NCBI RefSeq assembly: GCF_928381705.1
Contig: NZ_CAKMSR010000001.1
Span: 124,001 to 188,000 of the forward strand
Direction: 5' to 3'
From: Rothia nasimurium
GTDB lineage: Bacteria; Actinomycetota; Actinomycetes; Actinomycetales; Micrococcaceae
Length of the DNA stretch: 64,000 bases
Shown piece after piece: positions 8,343 through 16,659 of the stretch. The notes under the pieces are model-generated. The model searched no databases and had not been told where the DNA came from. It saw only the letters and a list, made by a program, of their open reading frames with translations. The translations under genes and the position numbers were made by a program. The first letter of the stretch is position 1; every line of letters starts with the position of its first letter.

Positions 8343-10496
8343 TTAGCGGGAGAGCTTTGAAGGCCACCAGATTTTCTTGCCGATATCTTCAACGAGTGCC
8401 GGTATGAGCAGGGCTCGCACTACAGTGGCATCGAGTAGCACGCCGAAGGCAACGATGAAGGCGAGCTGGGCTAGGAAAATCAGCGGGATAACGCCCAGGG
8501 CTGCGAAGGTGGCCGCCAGAACGATACCGGCTGAGGTGATCACACCGCCTGTTGCTACCAGGGCTGTGCGCAGGCCGCTCTTAGTACCCCGATGCAGGGC
8601 TTCTTCTCTCACGCGGGTCATCAGGAAGATGGTGTAGTCAATACCCAGAGCGACGAGGAAGACGAACCCGTAGAGGGGCACGGTGGGGTCAGCACCGGGG
8701 AAATTGAAAACGTGGTTGAAGACCAAGGCTGAGACGCCGAGAGCGGTGAGATAAGACAGCACCGTGGCAGCCACCAGCATCAGCGGTGCCAGAATTGAGC
8801 GCAGCAGAACCATCAGAATCAGGGTGATAACGACCAGCACTACCGGGATAATCAGGGCCCGGTCGCGCTGGGCGCTGTCGATGGTATCGAGGTCAGACGC
8901 GGTGGTTCCACCCACCAGGGATCCGGGAGCTGCGTTGGCCAGGCTCTCGCGCATCTGGCGCACGGTCTCTTCTGCCTGCGGCGAGTCGGCGGGGTCAGCC
9001 AGGGTCACCTGGAGCATGACGCGCCCCTCAACTTCAGTGGGGGCAATACCGGCAAAAATCGGCGGCACTGACTCAGCGGACGCCCCCACCGGCACGGTGC
9101 CAGCAGGCGAGTCTTGGGCAACCGCGGCAATGGAGCTCACCCCATCGAGCCCGTCAAGGGCAGCCACTGCGGTATCTTGCTCAGCAGCAGGCACAATTAC
9201 ATTTGCCGGGGAGCCTGAGCCACCGGGGAAGTGTTCAGCCAGCACGTTCTGGCCATCCCGTGCCTGAGACTGCCCCAGCACCAGGTCAGATTGGCGCACC
9301 CCATTGGCCTGGAAAGTCGCAGAAAAGCCGGCGAAGATAGCCAGCACCAGAGCCGTAACCAGCCAGACTGTGCGGGGCTTGCCCGACACGAAAGCCGCAA
9401 TTTTTGCCCAGAAGCCGGCTGAGGCGTCCTTAACCTCAGCGGAATAGCGAGGACGGGCAGGCCAGAAGGCTACCCTGCCCAGCAGGGCCAGGACGGCGGG
9501 CAGGAAGGTCAGCGAGGCCAGCATAGACAGCACGATGCCGGTAGCTGCCACGGGTCCCAGGGCCTTGTTCGACGACAGCTCAGAGAGTAGCAGACACAGC
9601 AGGCCCGCAATCACCGTACCGCCGGAGGCCAGAATCGGCTCAAGGGACCCGCGCCAGGCAGCCCGGGTAGCGTCCCAGCGCGAAACGTACTGGGTGAGGG
9701 CTTCGCGATAGCGGGCTACATAGAGCAGGGAGTAGTCGGTTGCAGCACCAACCACTAGAATCAGCAGGATTCCCTGCACCTGACCGTTAATCATCACCCA
9801 GCCGGCATTCGCCATATGCCAGATAACGAAGATAGCACCCGAGAGGGCAACCATCGAGCTGGTCAGCACGATGATGGGCAGCAGGGGTGAGCGGTAGACC
9901 ACCAGCAGAATCACAAAGACCACAATGAGGGCAACTGCCAGCAGGATGCCGTCGATACCGCCAAATGCCTCAACCAGGTCGGCCGAGAAGCCAGCCGGGC
10001 CGGTCACGTAGCCGGTGAGGCCGTCGGGGGCCTGGGCTATCTCTGCCCGGATAGCGTCAACGACCTCTCGGGTTTCGAGGTCGGTGGAGATAGGGAGAAT
10101 GAGCTCGGCCGCCCGGCCGTCCTCTGAGTAAATCACGGGTGAGCTTTCACCGGTGAAGGCTCCGGACGCCGCCAGCTGGTCGGTCAGGCCCTCCAGGTAG
10201 GTCTGGTGGGAGTCAGTGAGGGAGCCGTCGGCTTCAAAGACGAGAATAGCGGGCACCGCGTCGGTACCCAGGAAATCGCCCTGCTGCTCTACCACCTGGG
10301 TAGATTCAGCGGACGCCGGCAGGAAGTCGGTCTGGGAATTGGTCGAGACCTCGGAGATTTTTCCGAAGTAGGGCCCGCCGATACCCGCCACAGCAAGCCA
10401 GGTAAGGGTCAATAGGACGGCAAGAGCAACCCGCACCCAGGTGCGTGAAGAGGAACCGGCCCTGATAGAGCCGGTTTCCGAAGAAGAAGTATGCAT
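8343..10496 (-). CDS. MMPL-family RND transporter
   Basis: A 717-residue membrane protein with the duplicated RND/MMPL plan: TM1 at about 21-43, an extracytoplasmic domain, five helices, then a repeat of the same arrangement. The proton-relay Asp-Tyr pairs typical of MMPL proteins are visible in both halves (TDYSLLY, Asp254-Tyr255; GIDYTIF, Asp620-Tyr621). Such proteins export lipids or hydrophobic compounds using the proton motive force. The gene follows the DUF418 gene on the same strand with a 9-base gap, so the two are probably co-transcribed. No strong Shine-Dalgarno precedes the ATG. The substrate is unknown. Confidence 0.88.
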   Translation of the reverse strand: MHTSSSETGSIRAGSSSRTWVRVALAVLLTLTWLAVAGIGGPYFGKISEVSTNSQTDFLPASAESTQVVEQQGDFLGTDAVPAILVFEADGSLTDSHQTYLEGLTDQLAASGAFTGESSPVIYSEDGRAAELILPISTDLETREVVDAIRAEIAQAPDGLTGYVTGPAGFSADLVEAFGGIDGILLAVALIVVFVILLVVYRSPLLPIIVLTSSMVALSGAIFVIWHMANAGWVMINGQVQGILLILVVGAATDYSLLYVARYREALTQYVSRWDATRAAWRGSLEPILASGGTVIAGLLCLLLSELSSNKALGPVAATGIVLSMLASLTFLPAVLALLGRVAFWPARPRYSAEVKDASAGFWAKIAAFVSGKPRTVWLVTALVLAIFAGFSATFQANGVRQSDLVLGQSQARDGQNVLAEHFPGGSGSPANVIVPAAEQDTAVAALDGLDGVSSIAAVAQDSPAGTVPVGASAESVPPIFAGIAPTEVEGRVMLQVTLADPADSPQAEETVRQMRESLANAAPGSLVGGTTASDLDTIDSAQRDRALIIPVVLVVITLILMVLLRSILAPLMLVAATVLSYLTALGVSALVFNHVFNFPGADPTVPLYGFVFLVALGIDYTIFLMTRVREEALHRGTKSGLRTALVATGGVITSAGIVLAATFAALGVIPLIFLAQLAFIVAFGVLLDATVVRALLIPALVEDIGKKIWWPSKLSR

Positions 10497-10505
10497 ACTG
10501 AGAGT

Positions 10506-11519
10506 TTACCCCCTGCCAGAGACCCAGGCTAAGGGAGTCTCAAGCGGGCCGCGCCGCAAGAAGGTCTGCCCAAGCAGGCGCTGCCAGGCCCAGGCAAAGA
10601 GCAGGGCACCCAGAATCAGGCCGAACATCATGGCCCAGGAGTTATCGGAGGCAGGCAGGCCGTAGGCCGGGGCGTAGTTAGCGTACAGGGCCAGCACGGC
10701 AATCTGGAGCACGTAGAGGGAAAGGGTCATACGCCCGGCTCCCACCAGGGCACCGGCCAGGTGCTCCCGCCCAGCTAGAGCGCGCGCCAGCAGGCAGCAC
10801 CAGCCCACGGTCGCCAGGCAGGCTGCCAGGCTAAAGGCAATCTCAAGCCGGCTGGAGGTGTAGGGAAGGAACTCAGCCACAGCAAAGCGGGAGTACCAGA
10901 AGAGGCCACCGGTAGCCAGGCTACCTAACAGGGCCAGAGCCACATCGCCCCACACGCCCCAGCGCTCAATCAGGGAAGCAATCACAGCCCCCACGCAGGC
11001 ATAGGTGAGCAGAGTGAAGACCTGATAGTTATGGCCGGTGAACATCCACTCGTAGAGGTAGGCAGTGTAGCTGCCGTCGAGAGATGCCTGCATAGCCTGG
11101 GGCTGGAAGTAGGTCCGGGCGGACGCCGCAAACCACCAGCTGCCCGCAGCCAGGAGGGCCAGGGCCCAGGAGGGTAGGAAGACAAGAGGGGCCATGAGCA
11201 GGCTCAATACCCCCAGGTACTCCAGCACGATATCGACCTGGGCGCCCCAGGTACCGATGTAGAGCCCCACAGCAACCAGGGCGATAGCTCGCACCACCGA
11301 GGAGGCGAAGAGGGCGGGGAAGCTCATACGCTGAGACGAAAAGAGGGCACCTGCCCCCAAGAGGAAGGCAAAGAGCGGGGTGGCCAAGAACTCGCTGAGA
11401 TTTAGGACATCCCTGGGGCCACTGACTGGAGCACAGTATGCAATAAACATGCTGATCAGGGCAGCACAGCGAGCCAGGTCAATACCGATAACACGGCCTG
11501 CGGTTTTTAGGTCGGTCAC
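10506..11519 (-). CDS. DUF418-type multi-pass membrane protein
   Basis: A 337-residue protein from the GTG at 11517-11519 (reverse strand), preceded by GAGGAG; the longer frame lacks a ribosome site. About ten hydrophobic helices are visible. The N terminus (GIDLARCAALISMF) resembles the acyltransferase/DUF1624 opening, and the C terminus (LLGQTFLRRGPLETPL) is the DUF418 signature. The family is thought to include membrane acyl- or acetyl-transferases, but the reaction is not established. It lies upstream of the MMPL transporter in the same unit, which may hint at lipid or cell-wall modification. Confidence 0.75.
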   Translation of the reverse strand: MTDLKTAGRVIGIDLARCAALISMFIAYCAPVSGPRDVLNLSEFLATPLFAFLLGAGALFSSQRMSFPALFASSVVRAIALVAVGLYIGTWGAQVDIVLEYLGVLSLLMAPLVFLPSWALALLAAGSWWFAASARTYFQPQAMQASLDGSYTAYLYEWMFTGHNYQVFTLLTYACVGAVIASLIERWGVWGDVALALLGSLATGGLFWYSRFAVAEFLPYTSSRLEIAFSLAACLATVGWCCLLARALAGREHLAGALVGAGRMTLSLYVLQIAVLALYANYAPAYGLPASDNSWAMMFGLILGALLFAWAWQRLLGQTFLRRGPLETPLAWVSGRG

Positions 11520-11633
11520 GCAATACTCCTCAATAAATACCTGCTTTAGCCTAACACTGCCCCGCCACCCTGCGTGGGCAGGGGCACCCATGGCACACTG
11601 GTTAGGTTGCCCCTCACCTCTTTGAAAGTCACT

Positions 11634-12995
11634 ATGAGCACCCACTCCACCGACGTCGTCCTTCTGGCCGCCGGTTCTTCGGCGACCAGCGAGTATGTTT
11701 CTATCTTCTGGATAGCTGCCGCTGCCCTACTGGCGCCCCTGGCGTCCGCCCTGGTGAAGAAGAAAATCCCTGATGTTGTCTTCCTGATTATCTTCGGCGT
11801 ACTCATTGGCCCGCAGGTGCTAGGGTTTGCCAGCACCGACGGCGGGGTTGCCCTGGTCAAAGATCTGGGGCTAGGGTTGCTCTTTTTGCTGGCTGGTTAC
11901 GAAATTAACGCCGGAGCCCTGCGCGGACGCCAGGGGGCTTTCGCTGTGGGCTCCTGGCTGGTGAGCTTCACCCTCGGCCTGGTTCTAGCGATGAGCCTCT
12001 CCCAGTTTTCGGGTACTTTCTCTACCTACGCGGTCATCGGTATTGCCCTGAGTTCTACCGCCCTGGGCACCCTGCTGCCCCTGCTCAAAAGCCACGGTAA
12101 GGCGGGCACGAAAGTCGGTGACGGGGTGATGGTGCACGGGGCTATCGGTGAGCTGCTCCCTATCTTTGCGATGTCCCTGCTGCTCTCATCGCATGCCCCC
12201 TGGGTTGCGGTGCTGATTCTGCTGGCCTTTATGGTCATTGCTGTCATTTCAGCGGTTGTACCCCACCGCCTCTTTGAGCATATTCCTGGCCTGCGCCGCA
12301 CCATGGCAGCTGAGGCTAACACCACCAGCCAGACCATGCTCCGCCTGGCTATGTTCCTTCTGGCTACCCTCATGATGGTCGCCGCGGTCTTTGAGCTCGA
12401 TGTGGTGCTCGGCGCTTTTGCTGCCGGCATCATCCTGCGCTCCCTTACCCCCGATGGTGCCTTTGAGCCCTTCTCCAAGCGTCTTGAGGCCCTGGGCTTT
12501 TCCTTCCTCATTCCCCTCTTCTTCGTGAGCTCGGGTATGGGCATCAAGGTGTCGGTCATCTGGGAGCAGCCGCTGCTTCTTGCCGGTATTGTGCTCGGTA
12601 TTCTGGTGGTGCGCGGCCTGCCGGTCTTTACCGCTGAAAAGTTCTTCGATACCGGTTCGGGGCTCACCACCGTGCAGGAAAAGCTCCAGCTGGGGCTCTA
12701 CTCTGCGGCGGGCCTGCCCATCATTGTGGCTGTCACCGAGGTGGCGCTGGCCAACGACCTGCTTAGCGAACAGAACGCTTCCCTGCTGGTGGCAGGTGGG
12801 GCGCTGACCGTCCTTCTCTTCCCCCTGTGGGCCTCGGCCATCGGGGCTGTGGGGCGTAAGGACGCCGATTCCCACCCGGATGCCTCTGGCGGCTCAAGCT
12901 CACGGCAGCGCCGCAGCGCTAAGAAACTAGAGCGGGCCGCCGCGGTGCGGGCGGCAACGGGCGCTCTTCCCGTCATCAAGCGTCCGAATTCCTAG
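11634..12995 (+). CDS. CPA2-type cation/proton antiporter
   Basis: A 453-residue protein with about 12 helices of the Na+/H+ exchanger (PF00999) fold, KefB/GerN-like. Motifs include FLLAGYEIN and GAFAAGIILRSL. Its C-terminal tail of about 45 residues is hydrophilic and basic (SSSRQRRSAKK). There is no TrkA-N domain, so it is not a full KefB/KefC. The ATG at 11634 begins STHSTDVV; the longer frame has no ribosome site. It probably exchanges K+ or Na+ for protons. It is divergent from the DUF418 gene and ends at a strong bidirectional terminator. Confidence 0.87.
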   Translation: MSTHSTDVVLLAAGSSATSEYVSIFWIAAAALLAPLASALVKKKIPDVVFLIIFGVLIGPQVLGFASTDGGVALVKDLGLGLLFLLAGYEINAGALRGRQGAFAVGSWLVSFTLGLVLAMSLSQFSGTFSTYAVIGIALSSTALGTLLPLLKSHGKAGTKVGDGVMVHGAIGELLPIFAMSLLLSSHAPWVAVLILLAFMVIAVISAVVPHRLFEHIPGLRRTMAAEANTTSQTMLRLAMFLLATLMMVAAVFELDVVLGAFAAGIILRSLTPDGAFEPFSKRLEALGFSFLIPLFFVSSGMGIKVSVIWEQPLLLAGIVLGILVVRGLPVFTAEKFFDTGSGLTTVQEKLQLGLYSAAGLPIIVAVTEVALANDLLSEQNASLLVAGGALTVLLFPLWASAIGAVGRKDADSHPDASGGSSSRQRRSAKKLERAAAVRAATGALPVIKRPNS

Positions 12996-13017
12996 CTCCC
13001 CCTTGGAGTACCCAGCA

Positions 13018-13051
13018 AAAGGGCCCCCTTGCCTGAGCAAGGGGGCCCTTT
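13018..13051. terminator. Bidirectional terminator between antiporter and lutC
   Basis: A 15-bp perfect stem, AAAGGGCCCCCTTGC, with a CTGA loop, lies between convergent genes with T runs on both sides. Confidence 0.9.
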
Positions 13052-13073
13052 CTATCGCAGAGCGGGTATCAGC

Positions 13074-13715
13074 CTACTTAAGGATGATGACGTCCAGGGT
13101 ACGGGGGCCGTGCACACCTTCAACGCGGATCAGCTCGATGTCTGAGGTCGCTGAGGGGCCTGAGATCCAGGTGATGGGCTTGTCGAAGTTCAGACGAGCC
13201 ACGGTCTCGGGGATCAGCTCCACGATGGTGTCCACGGGAACCACGCAGATGTGGTGGTCGGGCACCAGGGTGATGGCGCGGCGGCCTTCGGTCTCGGCGC
13301 TGTTGAGGGCGATGGTGCCGGTTTCAGCGCAGGAGACGGTTGAAGAGGTAACAACCGCGTCGATAGCGTCGAGTTCACGCACGGAGAGGGCTCCGGGCTT
13401 GTTGGCGTTGCCGGAGTCAACCACGCGGGAGCGGGCTGCGGTGTCTTCGGGCAGCCACTCGGTCTTGAGGCCGGTGGGCACCACGTAGCGGGAGGACTTG
13501 CCGAGCAGCTCACCCACGCGGGCGGCGATGGTCTCTTCGGTCTCGTGGTAGACGTTAGCCTTGTAGTCGATCAGGCGGTCGACCAGCATCTCGATGATTT
13601 CCTCGGCGCCCTTGTCGCTTTCGCGGCGGTAGGCGCGGACGGGCTCAGCCGGCTGGGGGTTGTCCCAGAGGGAGGCGCGGATGCGGCCCAGGATTTCTGC
13701 TTTTGCATCAGACAT
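13074..13715 (-). CDS. lutC: Lactate utilization protein LutC (LUD domain)
   Basis: A 213-residue LUD-domain (DUF162/YkgG) protein, the third subunit of the LutABC L-lactate oxidation complex. Recognisable features are the N-terminal AEILGRIRASL helix, the CAETGTIALNS segment, and the C-terminal GPSATSDIELIRVEGVHGP block (quoted in part). Its ATG overlaps the lutB stop (TAATG), so it is translationally coupled. Together with LutA and LutB it oxidises L-lactate to pyruvate in the cytoplasm or at the membrane, passing electrons through iron-sulfur clusters. It is the last gene of the operon, with the terminator just downstream. Confidence 0.95.
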   Translation of the reverse strand: MSDAKAEILGRIRASLWDNPQPAEPVRAYRRESDKGAEEIIEMLVDRLIDYKANVYHETEETIAARVGELLGKSSRYVVPTGLKTEWLPEDTAARSRVVDSGNANKPGALSVRELDAIDAVVTSSTVSCAETGTIALNSAETEGRRAITLVPDHHICVVPVDTIVELIPETVARLNFDKPITWISGPSATSDIELIRVEGVHGPRTLDVIILK

Positions 13716-15340
13716 TAGTTGGCCTCCTTGGGGGCGATGGGGTTAGCGGTCTCAGCGTTGGCGTGGGCCTCGGCAATCTTGGCCTGGTTGGCGGCAATAA
13801 TGGCCTGCAGGTCAACGCGTTCGCCGCCTACACGCTTGGGGGCGGAGCCGCGCTCCTTCTTCCACTCGTTACGGAAGGAGGTCTTGGGGGGTGCCGGGAT
13901 ATCGCGGTATTCGGTCCAGCCGCCGACGATACCGGGCAGCTTGGTGATCTTACCCTTCTTGCCGGTAATCAGCTTGGAGGCGGGCAGGCCCTTGGTGGCC
14001 AGGGCCATGAGGGCACCTGAGCTGAAGAGCTTCTTGGCACCGAACATCATGGCGTCCATCTGCACGTGGCGTTCCTTCTTGCCACCTGCGAACTCACCCT
14101 GAGCCTTTTCGTGATCAACGGCCTTGCCGCGCAGGTGAACCAGCACGTCGGGGATGTTGATCTTGACGGGGCAGGCTTCGTAGCAGGCGCCGCAGAGGGA
14201 GGACGCGTAGGGCAGGGTGGAGTTGTACTGGTTCTCGATACCGCCCAGCTGGGGGGAGAGAATTGCGCCGATGGGGCCGGGGTAGGTAGAGCCGTAGGCA
14301 TGGCCGCCTGCGCGTTCGTAGACGGGGCAGACGTTCATGCAGGCTGAACAGCGGATGCAGTGCAGGGCCTGGCGGCCAACCTGGTCGGCCAGGGCTGCGG
14401 TGCGGCCGTTGTCCATCAGGATGACGTGCAGGTTCTGGGGGCCGTCACCGGGGGTTACACCGGTCCACATGGAGGTGTAGGGGTTCATGCGCTCACCGGT
14501 GGACGAGCGGGGCAGCAGCTGGGTGAAGACCTCGAGGTCCTGCAGGGTCGGCAGCAGCTTTTCGATGCCCATGAAGGTGATGAGGGTATCGGGCAGGGTC
14601 AGGCACATACGGCCGTTACCCTCAGACTCAACGATGGTCATGGTGCCGGTTTCGGCGATACCGAAGTTGACGCCTGAGATGGCGACCTTGTTGGTCAGGA
14701 ACTTCTCGCGCAGGCGGAAGCGAGAGGCTTCTGCCAGCTCTGCCGGGTCGTTGGTGAGGTTGGGGTTGACGCCCTCAATCTTCTTGAGGAAGATGTCGCG
14801 GATCTCGGTGCGGTTGCGGTGAATTGCGGGCACCAGGATGTGGGAGGGGCGGTCGTTGTCGCCCAGCTGGACGATTTCTTCTGCCAGGTCGGTTTCAATA
14901 GCGTGGATGCCGTGCTCTTCGAGGAACTCGTTGAGGCCGGTTTCGGCGGTGGCCATTGACTTAATCTTGTTGACCTCGGTGACGCCTTCAGCCTGGATCA
15001 GCTTGAGGGCGATTTCGTTGGCCTCGTGGGCATCGCGGGCCCAGTGTACGTGGCCGCCGCGGGCGGTGAAGTTCTTTTCGAACTCTTCGAGGTAGGTGTC
15101 GAGGTTGGCCATGACCTTCTGCTTGATCATGGAACCTGCGGTACGCAGATCCTGCCAGTCGGGCAGTTCTGAGATGACGGCGGCGCGCTTGTTACGGATC
15201 TTGTGGGTAGCAAAGCCCAGGTTGGCGCGCAGCTGCTCGTTCTGGAGTTCCTTCTCTGCGTATTCGGGGAAGGGCTCGAATTCGAAGATGTTGCCGACGC
15301 CGTGGCGGACCTTGGGCATGCCGAGTGCGGTGGTTGACAT
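13715..15340 (-). CDS. lutB: Lactate utilization iron-sulfur protein LutB
   Basis: A 541-residue subunit with an N-terminal LUD domain (GIAETGTMTIVESEGN core) and two [4Fe-4S] motifs, CIRCSACMNVCP and CGACYEACP, followed by a C-terminal DUF3390-like region and a basic tail. It is longer than Bacillus LutB (about 476 aa) by its C-terminal extension, which is common in actinobacteria. It is separated from lutA by four bases and overlaps lutC by one, so the three are one operon. It relays electrons during L-lactate oxidation. Confidence 0.95.
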   Translation of the reverse strand: MSTTALGMPKVRHGVGNIFEFEPFPEYAEKELQNEQLRANLGFATHKIRNKRAAVISELPDWQDLRTAGSMIKQKVMANLDTYLEEFEKNFTARGGHVHWARDAHEANEIALKLIQAEGVTEVNKIKSMATAETGLNEFLEEHGIHAIETDLAEEIVQLGDNDRPSHILVPAIHRNRTEIRDIFLKKIEGVNPNLTNDPAELAEASRFRLREKFLTNKVAISGVNFGIAETGTMTIVESEGNGRMCLTLPDTLITFMGIEKLLPTLQDLEVFTQLLPRSSTGERMNPYTSMWTGVTPGDGPQNLHVILMDNGRTAALADQVGRQALHCIRCSACMNVCPVYERAGGHAYGSTYPGPIGAILSPQLGGIENQYNSTLPYASSLCGACYEACPVKINIPDVLVHLRGKAVDHEKAQGEFAGGKKERHVQMDAMMFGAKKLFSSGALMALATKGLPASKLITGKKGKITKLPGIVGGWTEYRDIPAPPKTSFRNEWKKERGSAPKRVGGERVDLQAIIAANQAKIAEAHANAETANPIAPKEAN

Positions 15341-15344
15341 GGCT

Positions 15345-16142
15345 TTACTTACCTCCTGCGGTAACAGCTACGGGGCCGGTGACCTTGAGCGGGTTTTCCT
15401 TGGTGGATGCAAGAATCTCGGCGAAGTGTACGGTCTGTATGGGTGAGTTCTTGCGGGAGAGAGCGCCACCGATGTTCATCAGGCAGGATGAGTCGCCGCC
15501 GGTGCAGACCGATGCGCCGGTTGCTTCGATGTTCTCTACCTTGTCGGCAACCATGGCGCCGGAGGTGTCTGCGTTCTTGAAGGAGAAGGTTCCGCCGAAG
15601 CCGCAGCACTGGTCAAGGCCGTCAATCTGGGTGTATTCCAGACCGCCCACAGTGCGAATCAGGTCTTCCTGGCGGGTGCCCAGACCTAGCAGGCGCATAC
15701 CGTGGCAGGAGGAGTGGTAGGTGACCTTCTCGGGGAAGTAGGAGCCCAGCTGTTCTGCTGCGTTGGTGATACCGCAGACGTCGATGAGGAACTGGGAGAG
15801 CTCGAAGGAGCGGGCAGCCAGTGAGGCGGCAGCGCGGGCGATGGCGTCGTCGCCTGCTCGTTCTGCGATCATGGGCTGCTGGTGGCCGAGGGAGGCGACA
15901 CAGGAGCCTGAGGGCGCAACGATCGCGTCGAAGTCCCATTCTTCAAAGGCCTGTACGTGGGTTTTGACGATGGGGTAAGCGTCGTCGAAGTAGCCCGAGT
16001 TGACGTGCATCTGGGAGCAGCAGGTCTGGCCCTGCGGGAAGACGACCTCGTGGCCGAGACGCTCCAGGATGTCAACGGTAGCCTTAGCTACCTTGGGGTA
16101 CATTGCGTCGACGATGCACGTTGAAAACAGTGCGACACGCAT
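15345..16142 (-). CDS. lutA: Lactate utilization protein LutA (CCG domains)
   Basis: A 265-residue protein with two cysteine-rich CCG domains (CCSQMH near residue 40 and CCGFGGTFS near 180), the pattern of heterodisulfide-reductase-type [Fe-S] subunits and of LutA/GlcF. It begins MRVALFSTCIVDAMYP. It is the first gene of lutABC, divergent from lldP across a 517-base control region that holds two LldR-type operator sites. It probably contributes the catalytic cluster in flavin-independent L-lactate oxidation. Confidence 0.95.
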   Translation of the reverse strand: MRVALFSTCIVDAMYPKVAKATVDILERLGHEVVFPQGQTCCSQMHVNSGYFDDAYPIVKTHVQAFEEWDFDAIVAPSGSCVASLGHQQPMIAERAGDDAIARAAASLAARSFELSQFLIDVCGITNAAEQLGSYFPEKVTYHSSCHGMRLLGLGTRQEDLIRTVGGLEYTQIDGLDQCCGFGGTFSFKNADTSGAMVADKVENIEATGASVCTGGDSSCLMNIGGALSRKNSPIQTVHFAEILASTKENPLKVTGPVAVTAGGK

Positions 16143-16343
16143 GTTGGTTCTCTCTTCTTCTGTGCGGCATGGGTAGCCCGCGTCTTCCTCACCGGTTCAG
16201 GGGCGCGGACGCCGGTGGCCGGGTGGGAGAGGAAGGGCGGGCGGGGTGCCTGTTAGATTCTTTTCCTACTCCCTCATTTAACACGATGGGGTCGGCATTT
16301 CGATACTTTAAATAGGGCATATTTTCTTATGCAAATAACCTAA

Positions 16344-16354
16344 CGGTCTGACCA
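16344..16354. promoter_or_regulatory. LldR/FadR-type operator, lutA side
   Basis: CGGTCTGACCA contains the perfect dyad GGTC-T-GACC and fits the TNGT-N3-ACNA pattern reported for LldR-type GntR regulators except at the first base. It lies just upstream of the likely lutA -35. Confidence 0.7.
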
Positions 16355-16564
16355 CATAAAGAAAGCTGAAAGAACCCCGCTCCCCCGCCGCGGGCGTCCG
16401 CACACCCCAAGAACCACACAAGCAGGCGCATGCCAACACAAGAGCGCACCCAAAAACCCCGAAAACCCCACAAAACCACAGGGACGAAAAAAATACCGCA
16501 AATAGATGCGGCTACAGCTTGGCGAAGGTGAACCACCTCATGTAACGTAGACCTCGAAAAACAA

Positions 16565-16575
16565 TGGTCTGACCA
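16565..16575. promoter_or_regulatory. LldR/FadR-type operator, lldP side
   Basis: TGGTCTGACCA is a perfect palindrome matching TNGT-N3-ACNA fully. It sits about 90 bases before lldP and downstream of the probable start site, a position where a repressor would block elongation. The candidate regulator is encoded at 18479-19237. Confidence 0.75.
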
Positions 16576-16659
16576 CAGGAGGTTAGGCCTCATATTTTTT
16601 GGCTCAGCGCCCCACAGATGTGACGCCCAGCCATACCACACATCACTAAGGAGAATACG

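Larger units (their letters stand above)
16143..16659. other. lutA-lldP divergent control region
   Basis: 517 bases without a gene. It holds two GGTCTGACC palindromes listed separately and a further GGTG-AAC-CACC dyad at 16527-16537. A possible lutA promoter reads leftward, with TTGCAT (reverse of 16329-16334) and an AT-rich -10 about 16 bases on. A possible lldP promoter has TTGGCG (16519-16524) and TGTAAC (16541-16546). The stretch from about 16370 to 16480 is poor in T and rich in A and C, with no recognisable element. Confidence 0.55.

Noticed and set aside
11600-11620. Iron box at GGTTAGGTTGCC before the antiporter gene
   Set aside because: The right half-site does not match; more likely part of a promoter.
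16565-16590. IdeR box at GGAGGTTAGGCCTCAT upstream of lldP
   Set aside because: Only about ten of 19 positions match the DtxR consensus, and only the left half is convincing.
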